From NCBI GenBank assembly GCA_003228685.1, contig QIFC01000078.1, positions 1 through 64,000 of the forward strand: a stretch of DNA of 64,000 nucleotides, given 5' to 3'. Position numbers and translations under genes: made by a program. Positions 1-8,675 of this stretch are shown piece after piece; the stretch's first letter is position 1, and each line of letters begins with the position of its first letter. The notes below the pieces were generated by a model. It did no database searches. It saw only the letters and a list, made by a program, of their open reading frames with translations, and was not told the origin of the DNA. Origin of the DNA: Chloroflexota bacterium (GTDB lineage: Bacteria > Chloroflexota > Dehalococcoidia > DSTF01 > RBG-16-68-14).

Positions 1-1857
1 TCTGACGAGCCGCTCGACCTCGTCGTCTGGCTGGAACGGCCGCTCTGGCTCATCGGCTTCGGGCTGATCGTGGGCGGGCTGGCATTCCTCAACACCTGGG
101 ACATGCCGACGATGGCCTTCCTCATCACCCTCATCGTCGTGTTGCGCAACCGGCTCAACGCGAACCGCTGGTCGTGGGGCCTAGCGCTCGATAGCATCGG
201 CTTCCTGATACCGCTCTTCCTCGTCGCGTTCCTGGCCTACATGCCGTTCTTTCTCGGTGGGTTCGACAGCCAGGCAGCCGGCTTCACGGCCGAGGCGGGG
301 AGCGGCAGCAGCCTCTTCCACACCTTCCTGCTCTGGGGCCCGTTCGCCCTGCTGGTGCTCCCCTACGCTATCTGGCGTCTGGCCCGGAGCAAGCAGCGCC
401 TGGCGCCAGAGCACATCCTCTGGGCGCTTGCACCCGTGTTCGTGATTCTCCTGGTCTGGTTCGCCTGGGACTCGGTTGCGGCCGAACCGTTCTACACCAT
501 GGCGGCGGTGGCATCCCTCCTGTTCGTCTTCGCAGTCTTCCGCCTCCCGCAGATGAAGGAGCTGAGAGAGCTGTGGACAAAGGAACCAATTCAAGCTGGT
601 TTTTTGGCGGGAGGTCTGGTTGCTGGATTATTTGCCCTGCTCTGGCTCGTCTGGTCGCCTCTCCTTGGCGAACCCGACGTTCTCCCGAAGACGCTCTCCA
701 TCAATGAAGCTGGCTTCCAGCGTGACATAGACGCGGGCTTCACCGACCGCATCTCCGCCCGCGGCTGGAACTGGCTCACGGTCATCGTCATGAGCGGCTC
801 GGTGGGGCTGCTCGGCCTCGCACTCGTGCGAGAAGTAGAACGGGCGAAAGACCTCATCGAGGAGCGCGCGGGCCATATCTTTGCTCTTGCCATCGCCGCC
901 ACGGCCGCGCTGCTGATCCTGGGCAGCGAGTTCGTCTACATCGAGGACGGCTTCAACAGCCGCCTCAACACGATCTTCAAGCTCTACTACCAAGCCTGGC
1001 TGCTTCTCAGCATCGCCGGAGGCTTCGTCCTTTACGAAATGTTCCGCAACCTGCGCGCGCCGGCCTTCAATCTTAATCTCGCACGCTGGTCAGTCACCGA
1101 TTACGTCATCGGCGCCAGTATGATAGTGGGCGCTGGAATTGGCTTCTTCCTCATGCCGGACGCCCTGACGCGCATCTTCGGCGCGCTGATTGGAGGAGCT
1201 ATCTTCTTTGCCGTGAGCGGGACGATCGCCCTGCTTTGGCAGCCACCCGAAGCCGGCTCGGCCGGCCTCATCAGATGGCGCGGCATCTGGGGAGTTGCTG
1301 TCGCCGCCATCTTGCTCAGCGCGTTCGTCTACCCCGTTTTGGCGACATTCAACCGCACGGACGACTTCGACCTCCCGCGGACCCTGAACGGCCTGGAGCG
1401 CATCGATCCCGCCGAACTGGCCGCGATCGACTGGCTGAACGATCGCGAAGGCCAGCCCGTGATCGCGGAGGCGATCGGCGGTGCGTACTCGGACTTCGGC
1501 CGCATTTCGGCCGCCACCGGCCTGCCGACGATGCTCGGCTGGGCGAACCACGAGCGGCAGTGGCGGGGCGCAGCAAAGCCGCGGGACGGGATCGCAGGCG
1601 AGCGATTCGACCTGGAGACGATCATCACCAACCGGAACGATGACATGCGAACGCTCTACACCAGTAACAACGTCAATACGGTAAGATCGATCATCGAGAA
1701 GTACAACATCCGTTATGTCGTTGTAGGAAGACGAGAGCAATCAGCGTACACAAACGTCACACTTCCCGAGATGACTGAACTGTTCGAACTAGCGTTCCCA
1801 GGAGAAGTTGCCATCTACCGAGTCCGCTCCGCCTCCGTTTCGGAGGTCAGCAGGTAG
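1..1857 (+). CDS. DUF2298 (Chloroflexi/archaeal YYY-type) polytopic membrane protein, 5'-truncated by window edge
   Basis: The reading frame is open from base 1, so the true start lies outside the window; 618 residues are visible. The protein is very hydrophobic, with many predicted membrane helices. It ends in a soluble stretch (about residues 470-618) containing the motifs EAIGGAYSDFGRISA and TMLGWANHERQW, which are typical of the DUF2298/YYY family found mainly in Chloroflexota and Archaea. The function of the family is unproven; it is thought to resemble GT-C membrane glycosyltransferases acting on lipid-linked sugars. The gene stops two bases before the next start codon, so it is almost certainly co-transcribed with the Agl23-like gene downstream. 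Family call is confident; biochemical role is inference. Confidence 0.82.
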   Translation, partial: SDEPLDLVVWLERPLWLIGFGLIVGGLAFLNTWDMPTMAFLITLIVVLRNRLNANRWSWGLALDSIGFLIPLFLVAFLAYMPFFLGGFDSQAAGFTAEAGSGSSLFHTFLLWGPFALLVLPYAIWRLARSKQRLAPEHILWALAPVFVILLVWFAWDSVAAEPFYTMAAVASLLFVFAVFRLPQMKELRELWTKEPIQAGFLAGGLVAGLFALLWLVWSPLLGEPDVLPKTLSINEAGFQRDIDAGFTDRISARGWNWLTVIVMSGSVGLLGLALVREVERAKDLIEERAGHIFALAIAATAALLILGSEFVYIEDGFNSRLNTIFKLYYQAWLLLSIAGGFVLYEMFRNLRAPAFNLNLARWSVTDYVIGASMIVGAGIGFFLMPDALTRIFGALIGGAIFFAVSGTIALLWQPPEAGSAGLIRWRGIWGVAVAAILLSAFVYPVLATFNRTDDFDLPRTLNGLERIDPAELAAIDWLNDREGQPVIAEAIGGAYSDFGRISAATGLPTMLGWANHERQWRGAAKPRDGIAGERFDLETIITNRNDDMRTLYTSNNVNTVRSIIEKYNIRYVVVGRREQSAYTNVTLPEMTELFELAFPGEVAIYRVRSASVSEVSR

Positions 1858-1858
1858 C

Positions 1859-4800
1859 ATGTCGACCACGGGCGAACGCCTCAGCAACTACTTCGGAGAC
1901 CGCAAGCTCCCGGCCGGAGACGTCGCCACCTTCGTTGGCCGTTACTGGTACGTGCTCCTCATCGCCGCTCTCATTGCGGTGGCCGCCGGACTGCGGCTGT
2001 GGGACCTTGGTGAGCGCGCGCTCCATCACGACGAGAGCATCCACGTCAAGTTCGCCTGGGACATTAGCCGGGGGTTCGTTGATCAGCAATGTGGCAGCGT
2101 GTACTGCCACGATCCGGTCTATCACGGGCCGTTTCAGTACTTCGGCATGGCTGGCACGTTCCTCCTCTTTGGAGACAACGACTACACGGCCAGGCTCTTC
2201 CCGGCTCTCTTCGGCATCGTGGTCATAGGGCTGCCTTTCCTGCTGCGCCGCCAGCTCGGGACGGTCGGCGCGTTCGCGGCGGCCGGTATGCTCACGATTT
2301 CTCCCACGCTCCTCTACTTCAGCCGCTTCGCCCGCAACGACGTCTACATCGCCTTCTTCACGCTCGCGATCGTCGTTTGCATGTGGCGTTACATGGAGGA
2401 CCGCAAGGACCGCTGGCTGATCGCCATGGCCCCGTTGCTGGCGCTGAGCTACGCCGCGAAAGAAGTAACGCCCATCTTCGTCGCAATCTTCCTCGTCTTC
2501 TTGAACGTGCTCCTGGCAACCCAGATCGTTCAGCAGGTGCGTGCTTCCCGCGAGATGAACCCTCGGCAAACAGTCCTCGCCCATGTCGTGACGATCCCCA
2601 CTGCTTGGCTCATCGCCGCCCTATGGACCGTATCGGAGGGTGTCCGCAAACGATTCTCCTTGACCGAGATGCCCGCAACCGTTCCGATTTTGGTCATCCT
2701 GGGCACGCTGACGGCGCCCCAGTTCGCCCCCGCGATTCAGGAGCTGCCATTCGTCGGCGACAACGGCTACATGGCCGAAGGCGACCTCATGCGCTGGACG
2801 GTCCTCGTCCTGATCCTCGGCGGTGCCTACGTTGGCCTGTTGTGGAACTGGCGCGTCTGGCTCATCGCCGGAATCGCCTTCTACGCCGTCTTCGTCGTAC
2901 TCTTCACCAGTTTTTTCACGAACATGCCGGGCTTCTGGACAGGTATCTGGGGCTCGATGGACTACTGGCTCGGGCAGCAGGACGTCCGGCGCGGTAGTCA
3001 GCCCGACTACTACTACTTTATCCTCCTGCCCGTCTACGAATTCCTGCCACTGATCTTCGCGCTGGGCGGCACCATGTTCTATGCGTTCAGAGGCAAGTTG
3101 GAGCAGCGCCTGCTGGCGGCCGCCGTCCTTATCCTGGTCGCCACGCTCAGCCTCATCTCAGACGACTCGCTTGGCATCATCAGCGAGTATCGCATTCAGC
3201 TCGCATTCGTCATCGCGATCGGTTCGGTCCTGTTCCTGGAGGTCGATTGGTTCACGCGATTCCTGCTCTTCTGGACCTTATCGATCTTATTCGGCCTCAC
3301 CCTTGCCGGGGAGAAGATGCCGTGGCTCACGGTTCATCTGGCTCTGCCGCTCGTGCTTCTTTCCGCGAAGGTGCTGAACGACATGCTCTCTTCTCTCCGC
3401 CTCGGCAAGTCAGAGCGAGATGCCAAGGGTGAAACGCGGACGACTCTCGACCTGCGCGTCGCCGGCCCGCTCGGCGGCGTGGCCTTGCTGGTGATTGTGG
3501 CCACGTTGGTCTTTCTGACCGTGGGGCCGGCCTCCGCCTCATCAGTCCTCGCGTGGTTCTTTTTGTTGGGCGCCATCGCCGGAGTCGTTTGGGTAGCCGC
3601 GAACGTCTCGTGGCGAACGGCCGGCCAGGTTGCCGCCGTCGGGTTATTCAGCGCTCTCATGGTGTTTACGATCCAGGCCAGCGCCAGAGCTGCATTCAAT
3701 GAGGGCGTCCCCAATGGCGTGCCGCCGGAGATGTTTATCTACGCCCAGGGCTCCGCGGGCCTGGGCCTCGCCGCTGACAACGTCTTCAATGCCGCGGAGG
3801 AGAGCGGCCTAGGCAAGGACACCAAGATCATCATCGATCAGACAAACAACATCTGGCCGTGGCCCTGGTACGTCCGCGACTACAACAACGTAGAATACAG
3901 CAATTTCGATGAGGGCTTCTCGCCCGAATCCGGCGCCATCGTCCTCGTCGGCACGTCGAACCAGTCCAAGATGGAACCGTTCTTGGACCGCTACCACGAA
4001 GGCATCCCTTACACACATATGTGGTGGTTCCCCGAACTCTACAAGAACCTCGAGACCAGCGAATTTCTCCGCGATGTTGTGAACGGAGACCTCTTCGACA
4101 CGTGGCGCAGGTATTTCTTCGATCGTGAGGTCGTGAACGCCACGTCCACGCCAAACATGATCGCCTACATCCCGAAGGAGTTCTCCGCCCCCGTTTTCCC
4201 GGAAAAGTCGCCGGGTATCAGAGACAAGGCGCCTCAGCTGCCCGCCGAGAGCGTCACAGTGCTCGCCAGGCTTGGCACGGAACTGGGCCAAGTGTCACAA
4301 CCGGCCGATGTCGAAGTCGACGCGCTGGGCAACGTCTACGTCGTCGACACGCTCAACCATCGCGTGCAGATCATTGCGCCGGACGGAACCGTTACCAGCA
4401 TCGGCGAGTCTGGCACCAACGCCGGCCAATTCGCCAACCCGAGGACCGACGACTACGAGGTCGACGATGGGCCCTGGGGCATGACCTTGGGTGCTGACGG
4501 CGGCATCTACGTAGCCGACACCTGGGGCCACCGTATCCAGAGGTTCGGCCCGGACATGCAGCTCGACCCAGTGTTCGGCGTCGGCGGCCTCTTTGGTCCT
4601 CGCGACATCGCCGTGATGGCCGACGGCAACCTGATCGTCGTCGATACCGGCAACAAGCGTCTGGGTATTTACGACCAGAGCGGCAACCTCCAGCGCATCA
4701 TCGGCGAGGAAGGCGACGGCCGGAGCGAGTTCAGCGAGCCGACGAGTATCAGCATCAGCTCCAGCGGCGCCATCTACGTCGCTGACTACTGGAACAAGCG

Positions 4801-5140
4801 CATCCAGCGCTTCGACAGCCAGATGCAGTACAGCAGCGAGTTCGAGGTCGAGTCCTGGGGCAGCCGTGGCACCACCGATCGCGCGTACATCGTCGCCCTT
4901 GCGGACGGCACCGTACTGGCAACCGACCCCGCGAACGGCAACATCCTCATCTTCGATGCGAACGGCGACGAGATCGCCGCCTGGAGCCTGCCCTCGCAGA
5001 CGCGTACGTCTCGCCCAATCGGCATCGCCGTCGACCCCGCCGAGGAGACCGTCTACATCACGGACGGGTTGGCTTCGCTGGTAGTGCGTGTGCCACTTGC
5101 CGTACTGCTCTCGCCGCCACCGCCGGATTCGACGCCTTAG
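1859..5140 (+). CDS. Agl23-like (TIGR03663-type) GT-C membrane protein with C-terminal NHL beta-propeller
   Basis: A 1093-residue protein. Start: the ATG at 1859 is preceded by GGAGG at 1842-1846 and lies one base after the stop of the previous gene; an ATG at 1808 in the same frame lacks such a site. Residues 1 to about 640 hold a dozen or so hydrophobic helices. The first extracytoplasmic loop carries HHDESIH (residues 56-62), the acidic loop motif expected of PMT/GT-C-like sugar transferases. A soluble region follows, and from about residue 797 there are NHL-type repeats (for example GNVYVVDTLNHRVQ, GGIYVADTWGHRIQ, GAIYVADYWNKRIQ) that should fold as a beta-propeller outside the membrane. 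Archaeal relatives are linked to protein N-glycosylation genes. Its stop overlaps that of the convergent gene. Substrate unknown. Confidence 0.83.
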   Translation: MSTTGERLSNYFGDRKLPAGDVATFVGRYWYVLLIAALIAVAAGLRLWDLGERALHHDESIHVKFAWDISRGFVDQQCGSVYCHDPVYHGPFQYFGMAGTFLLFGDNDYTARLFPALFGIVVIGLPFLLRRQLGTVGAFAAAGMLTISPTLLYFSRFARNDVYIAFFTLAIVVCMWRYMEDRKDRWLIAMAPLLALSYAAKEVTPIFVAIFLVFLNVLLATQIVQQVRASREMNPRQTVLAHVVTIPTAWLIAALWTVSEGVRKRFSLTEMPATVPILVILGTLTAPQFAPAIQELPFVGDNGYMAEGDLMRWTVLVLILGGAYVGLLWNWRVWLIAGIAFYAVFVVLFTSFFTNMPGFWTGIWGSMDYWLGQQDVRRGSQPDYYYFILLPVYEFLPLIFALGGTMFYAFRGKLEQRLLAAAVLILVATLSLISDDSLGIISEYRIQLAFVIAIGSVLFLEVDWFTRFLLFWTLSILFGLTLAGEKMPWLTVHLALPLVLLSAKVLNDMLSSLRLGKSERDAKGETRTTLDLRVAGPLGGVALLVIVATLVFLTVGPASASSVLAWFFLLGAIAGVVWVAANVSWRTAGQVAAVGLFSALMVFTIQASARAAFNEGVPNGVPPEMFIYAQGSAGLGLAADNVFNAAEESGLGKDTKIIIDQTNNIWPWPWYVRDYNNVEYSNFDEGFSPESGAIVLVGTSNQSKMEPFLDRYHEGIPYTHMWWFPELYKNLETSEFLRDVVNGDLFDTWRRYFFDREVVNATSTPNMIAYIPKEFSAPVFPEKSPGIRDKAPQLPAESVTVLARLGTELGQVSQPADVEVDALGNVYVVDTLNHRVQIIAPDGTVTSIGESGTNAGQFANPRTDDYEVDDGPWGMTLGADGGIYVADTWGHRIQRFGPDMQLDPVFGVGGLFGPRDIAVMADGNLIVVDTGNKRLGIYDQSGNLQRIIGEEGDGRSEFSEPTSISISSSGAIYVADYWNKRIQRFDSQMQYSSEFEVESWGSRGTTDRAYIVALADGTVLATDPANGNILIFDANGDEIAAWSLPSQTRTSRPIGIAVDPAEETVYITDGLASLVVRVPLAVLLSPPPPDSTP

Positions 5141-7215
5141 CGCAGATGCCGCTGGATCGGCAGCTCCCTCTGCCGCTTTCCCGTTAAGTCGAACACCGCG
5201 TTGGAAATCGCTGCCGCGATCGGCACGATCCCGGGCTCTCCCGCGCCCGTCGACGGCGTCTCTGGGTCGCCGACGAGGACCGTTTCTATCTGGGGGGCAT
5301 TGTTGATCCTCGGTACACGATAGCGAGCGAAACCGGCCGTCAGCACTGTCCCCGCTTGGAAATCGACTGCCTCATAGAGCGCCGTCCCCATGCCCATGAC
5401 GATCCCGCCCTCGGTCTGGTTCTTCGCGCCCTCCGGGTTCACCGTCAGACCGCAGTCGAGCGCCGCTGTCACCCGCTCGACACGGACCTCAGCCCCCTGT
5501 ACGCCTAGCTCAACGCACGTGGCGATGTAGCTACCGACATCGAGCCCGATCGCGACGCCCACCCCGCGCTTCGATGGCGGCTGCTTCGCCTCCCAGCCGA
5601 AGGCATCGGCTGCCGACTCCAGCACTCTCCTGAAACGAGGCTCGCGCAGGTTTCGCAGGCGCAGCTCCACCGGGTCGATGCCGGTCGCCTCCGCGATCTC
5701 GTCCATGTGCACTTCGCGAGCGAAGTGATTGACCGCACCGCCCAGCGAGCGGTACGAACCCACCCGCAACGGACTCTGCGAAGAGTACGTCGTCACCTTC
5801 ACGTGTGGCGTGGTATATGGAGTGTCTGAGCCACGCCGCCCAATAAACGGCCGTTCGTTCGTCGCGTGGTACGCATCGAACTGCCACGCAACGAGCGTGC
5901 CATCCGATTTGAAGCCGCTCTTCACCTCAATCAGCGCCGCCGGCCTTACCGTGCCCCACTGCATCTCTTCGCCGCGCGTGTGAGCTACGCGAACGGGCCT
6001 CCCCGCCACCCTCGCCAGCCTCGCCGCCTCGTGCGCCGTCGGATAAAGGCTCTTGCTGCCGAAGCCGCCGCCGATCTCAGGCGCGATCACGCGGACGTTG
6101 CTCTCGTCTATCTCGAAGCGGCCCGCCAGCTCCGTTCGCAGCCCGAACGGACGCTGTGTGCCCGCCCAGACCGTCAGCTTGTCCCCATCCCAGCGCGCCA
6201 CGGCCGCCCGTGGCTCCATGGGCACAGTCGAAACGTAGGGGATGTAATACGTCGCTTCGAGCAGCTCATCGGCCTCGCGGAAGCCCTCCTCAAGCGAGCC
6301 CGCCTCTTGCACCGTGAACGGATCGCCGCCGCTCTTCTTCAACAGCTCCGGCAGGTCCAACTGCGAAGAACGGTCCTCCTGCTCTTCCCACTGCGCCTGC
6401 AGCGTGGCGGACGACCGTTCGGCCTGCTCGTCCGTCTCTGCCAGCACGGCGATCAGGTGGTTGTCTCGCACGACCTGCTGCACGCCCGGCATATGCTCGG
6501 CCGCTGTTGTGTCCAGATCGAGCAACTTGGCATCGACTGAGGGGCGGCGCAACACCGCTGCGTACAGCATGTTCTCGACGATGATGTCCTGCGAATACGT
6601 CGCCTTCCCGGTCACCTGGTCGATGGCGTCAATGCGCAACGCATCGGTTCCCATCACCGTGAACTTGGACTCGGGCGTCAGCTCAATGTCTTCGACCAAG
6701 TCTCGTTCGATCGTCTTCTCGGACAACAAGTCGCCGTACGTCACCGAGTGTCCGGAGTCTTGCACCGACGCGACCTGCCCGTTCGCGCATGTGAGGTCCG
6801 CTACCGGCAAGTCCAGATGGTCCGCGGCTAGCTCCAGCAGCGCCTCTCGAGCGGTGGCCGCCGCCTTCCTCAACTGTAGCCCTGCGCGCGCGGTCGACTG
6901 GCTGCCAAACGTGCCCATGTCCCACGGCGTCCTGTCCGTGTCACCCAGCACCACCTCCACAGCATCCAGGGGCAGTCGCAACTCGTCTGCCACCTCCATC
7001 GCCAGGCCGCTGCGTATACCCTGACCGTACTCGACCTTGCCCGCGTAAGCCGTGACCGAACCGTCTTGTCCTATGCGCAGCCATGTCGCGCTCTGCGTGT
7101 TTGGTTCTGTGTTGCCGTAGGCCGCCCTGGCGTAGCTTGTCCGCGGCGGTGGAAAGCCCATCGCCACCTCGCCCACGATGATCAGACCACCGCCGTTCTT
7201 CGCCTGCTCGATCAC
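5137..7215 (-). CDS. Molybdenum hydroxylase large subunit (xanthine dehydrogenase / aldehyde oxidase family)
   Basis: 692 residues. It should bind the molybdopterin cytosine dinucleotide cofactor and hydroxylate an aldehyde or N-heterocycle. The cofactor-binding glycine stretch EIGGGFGSKS lies near residue 375, and the catalytic glutamate motif GAGEPGIVPIA is near the C-terminus. Start: GTG at 7215 overlaps the TGA of the upstream iron-sulfur gene (GTGA), indicating translational coupling; an ATG at 7287 would overlap that gene by 76 bases and is less likely. No FAD-binding middle subunit is present, so the enzyme resembles two-subunit types such as isoquinoline 1-oxidoreductase, which pass electrons to a non-flavin acceptor. 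Exact substrate cannot be read from sequence. Confidence 0.88.
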   Translation of the reverse strand: MIEQAKNGGGLIIVGEVAMGFPPPRTSYARAAYGNTEPNTQSATWLRIGQDGSVTAYAGKVEYGQGIRSGLAMEVADELRLPLDAVEVVLGDTDRTPWDMGTFGSQSTARAGLQLRKAAATAREALLELAADHLDLPVADLTCANGQVASVQDSGHSVTYGDLLSEKTIERDLVEDIELTPESKFTVMGTDALRIDAIDQVTGKATYSQDIIVENMLYAAVLRRPSVDAKLLDLDTTAAEHMPGVQQVVRDNHLIAVLAETDEQAERSSATLQAQWEEQEDRSSQLDLPELLKKSGGDPFTVQEAGSLEEGFREADELLEATYYIPYVSTVPMEPRAAVARWDGDKLTVWAGTQRPFGLRTELAGRFEIDESNVRVIAPEIGGGFGSKSLYPTAHEAARLARVAGRPVRVAHTRGEEMQWGTVRPAALIEVKSGFKSDGTLVAWQFDAYHATNERPFIGRRGSDTPYTTPHVKVTTYSSQSPLRVGSYRSLGGAVNHFAREVHMDEIAEATGIDPVELRLRNLREPRFRRVLESAADAFGWEAKQPPSKRGVGVAIGLDVGSYIATCVELGVQGAEVRVERVTAALDCGLTVNPEGAKNQTEGGIVMGMGTALYEAVDFQAGTVLTAGFARYRVPRINNAPQIETVLVGDPETPSTGAGEPGIVPIAAAISNAVFDLTGKRQRELPIQRHLR

Positions 7216-7676
7216 GCGCTGCCCCCCAGTTGGCCGGAGGCTCGCTCCACGGCCCGCTGGATACGCATATAGGTGCCGCAGCGGCACATGTTCTCAGCCA
7301 ACGCCTCGCGGATCTGGGCGCTGCTGGGGCTGGCGTCGCGGCCCAGCAAGCCGGCCGCGGTCATGATGAACCCAGGGATGCAGTATCCGCATTGCATCGC
7401 CGACTCGTCGATGAACGCCTGCTGGACCGGGTGCAGGTCTCCATCCTGCGCCAGCCCCTCTATTGTCGTGATCGAGCCTCCAACAACCGAACCAACCGTC
7501 GCCATGCAGGCGCGCAGCGGCTGGCCATCGACCAGCACAGTGCAGGCGCCGCAGAGGCCTTCTCCGCAGCCGTACTTGCTGCCTGTGAGCCCCAGATCGA
7601 ATCTCAGGAAGCTCAGTAGGTTACGCCCCGCTTCGGGGGCGTCTTGCTCTTCACCGTTGACAGTTACCGATAGCAT
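7212..7676 (-). CDS. [2Fe-2S] small subunit of the molybdenum hydroxylase (CoxS-like)
   Basis: 154 residues, the normal length for this family. The N-terminal plant-ferredoxin-like half has the cluster motif CGEGLCGACTV, and the C-terminal helical half has CGYCIPG and CRCGTY, so both [2Fe-2S] sites are complete. It should relay electrons from the molybdenum centre in the adjacent large subunit. Start: ATG at 7676 is preceded by GAGGAG (7681-7686, reverse strand); in-frame codons further upstream give a non-homologous tail. Its stop overlaps the GTG start of the large subunit, so the two are one operon. Confidence 0.92.
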   Translation of the reverse strand: MLSVTVNGEEQDAPEAGRNLLSFLRFDLGLTGSKYGCGEGLCGACTVLVDGQPLRACMATVGSVVGGSITTIEGLAQDGDLHPVQQAFIDESAMQCGYCIPGFIMTAAGLLGRDASPSSAQIREALAENMCRCGTYMRIQRAVERASGQLGGSA

Positions 7677-7739
7677 CGTACTCCTCTCGAAGCGCTCGCA
7701 ATCGTATCCAGCAGTCGCTGCCCTGTCAACCGCGGACGA

Positions 7740-7769
7740 TTGCCGTTGTTCACACCGTTGGCCTAGAAT
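7740..7769 (+). promoter_or_regulatory. Candidate sigma70-type promoter of galU
   Basis: TTGCCG (7740-7745), an 18-base spacer and TAGAAT (7764-7769) sit 36 bases before the galU start, in the divergent gap between galU and the molybdenum hydroxylase operon. Seen by eye only. Confidence 0.5.
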
Positions 7770-7805
7770 GACCAAGCGGATGCGAAGAAGGCAAGCAAGC
7801 GCGAT

Positions 7806-8675
7806 ATGAAGCTACGCAAGGCCGTCATCCTTACGGCGGGCTACGGCACGCGGCTCCTTCCCGCCACGAAGGCGCAGCCGAAGGCGATCCTTCCGATCGT
7901 TGACAAGCCGGCCATCCAATACGCGGTTGAAGAGGCCGTTGAATCGGGCCTCGACGAGATCGTCATCGTCATGTCGGCGGGCCAGCAGGTCATTGAGGAC
8001 CACTTCGACCGCTCCTGGGACCTTGAGCGCGCGCTTGAGGCCAAGGGCGACCAGACGCGGCTGGAGGAGGTTCAGCGGATCAGCGGCCTCGCGGACATCG
8101 CGTACGTCCGACAGCAAGAGCAGCGCGGCATTGGCGACGCCGTTCTCACCACACGCCACATCATCGGCCGAGAGCCGTTCGTTCTCTTCTTCCCCGACGA
8201 CATCATCGCGTCTGAGACACCGGTTGCAAAGCAGCTCGTCGACACGTTTCATGCGCGCGGCGGCTCGGTGATCGCCGTCGAAGAGGTTGCGCGTGAGGAT
8301 ATCGAGAGCTACGGCATCGTCGACGGCGATCCGGTCGACGACCGTGTGTATGAGCTTCGCGGCGTCGTCGAGAAGCCCAAGCTTGAAGACGCGCCCACGA
8401 ACCTCGGCATCGTCGGGCGATACGCGCTCACGCCCGAGATCTTCGACGTGCTCGAGGAGACGCCACCTGGCAAAGCCGGCGAAATCCAGATTACCGACGG
8501 CCTGGGATTGCTTTTGAAGCGCCAGCCAATGTTTGCCCTCCAGTTCGAAGGCCGCCGCTACGACACCGGACGGCCGCTGGGGCTGATCAAGGCCACGATC
8601 GAACTCGCTCTCGCTCGTGACGACATCGGTCCTGGGCTGCGCGAGTACCTGCGATCGTTGGAGCTGGACAGCTAA
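7806..8675 (+). CDS. galU: UTP--glucose-1-phosphate uridylyltransferase
   Basis: 289 residues, usual for bacterial GalU. It makes UDP-glucose from UTP and glucose-1-phosphate in the cytoplasm, a precursor for surface glycans. The nucleotide-binding signature is at the N-terminus (GYGTRLLPATKAQPK, about residues 12-26), followed by the sugar-binding segments VEKPKLEDAPTNLGIVGRY and GEIQITDGL. The product fits the many glycosyltransferases in the window. Its stop codon shares a base with the start of the next gene (TAATG), so the two are translationally linked. Paralogues acting on dTDP sugars exist, but the 289-residue GalU architecture makes this call firm. Confidence 0.95.
   Translation: MKLRKAVILTAGYGTRLLPATKAQPKAILPIVDKPAIQYAVEEAVESGLDEIVIVMSAGQQVIEDHFDRSWDLERALEAKGDQTRLEEVQRISGLADIAYVRQQEQRGIGDAVLTTRHIIGREPFVLFFPDDIIASETPVAKQLVDTFHARGGSVIAVEEVAREDIESYGIVDGDPVDDRVYELRGVVEKPKLEDAPTNLGIVGRYALTPEIFDVLEETPPGKAGEIQITDGLGLLLKRQPMFALQFEGRRYDTGRPLGLIKATIELALARDDIGPGLREYLRSLELDS

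Noticed and set aside
5866-6540. A 224-codon plus-strand frame inside the molybdenum hydroxylase gene
   Set aside because: Arg/Leu-rich, no motif, opposite a well-supported gene.
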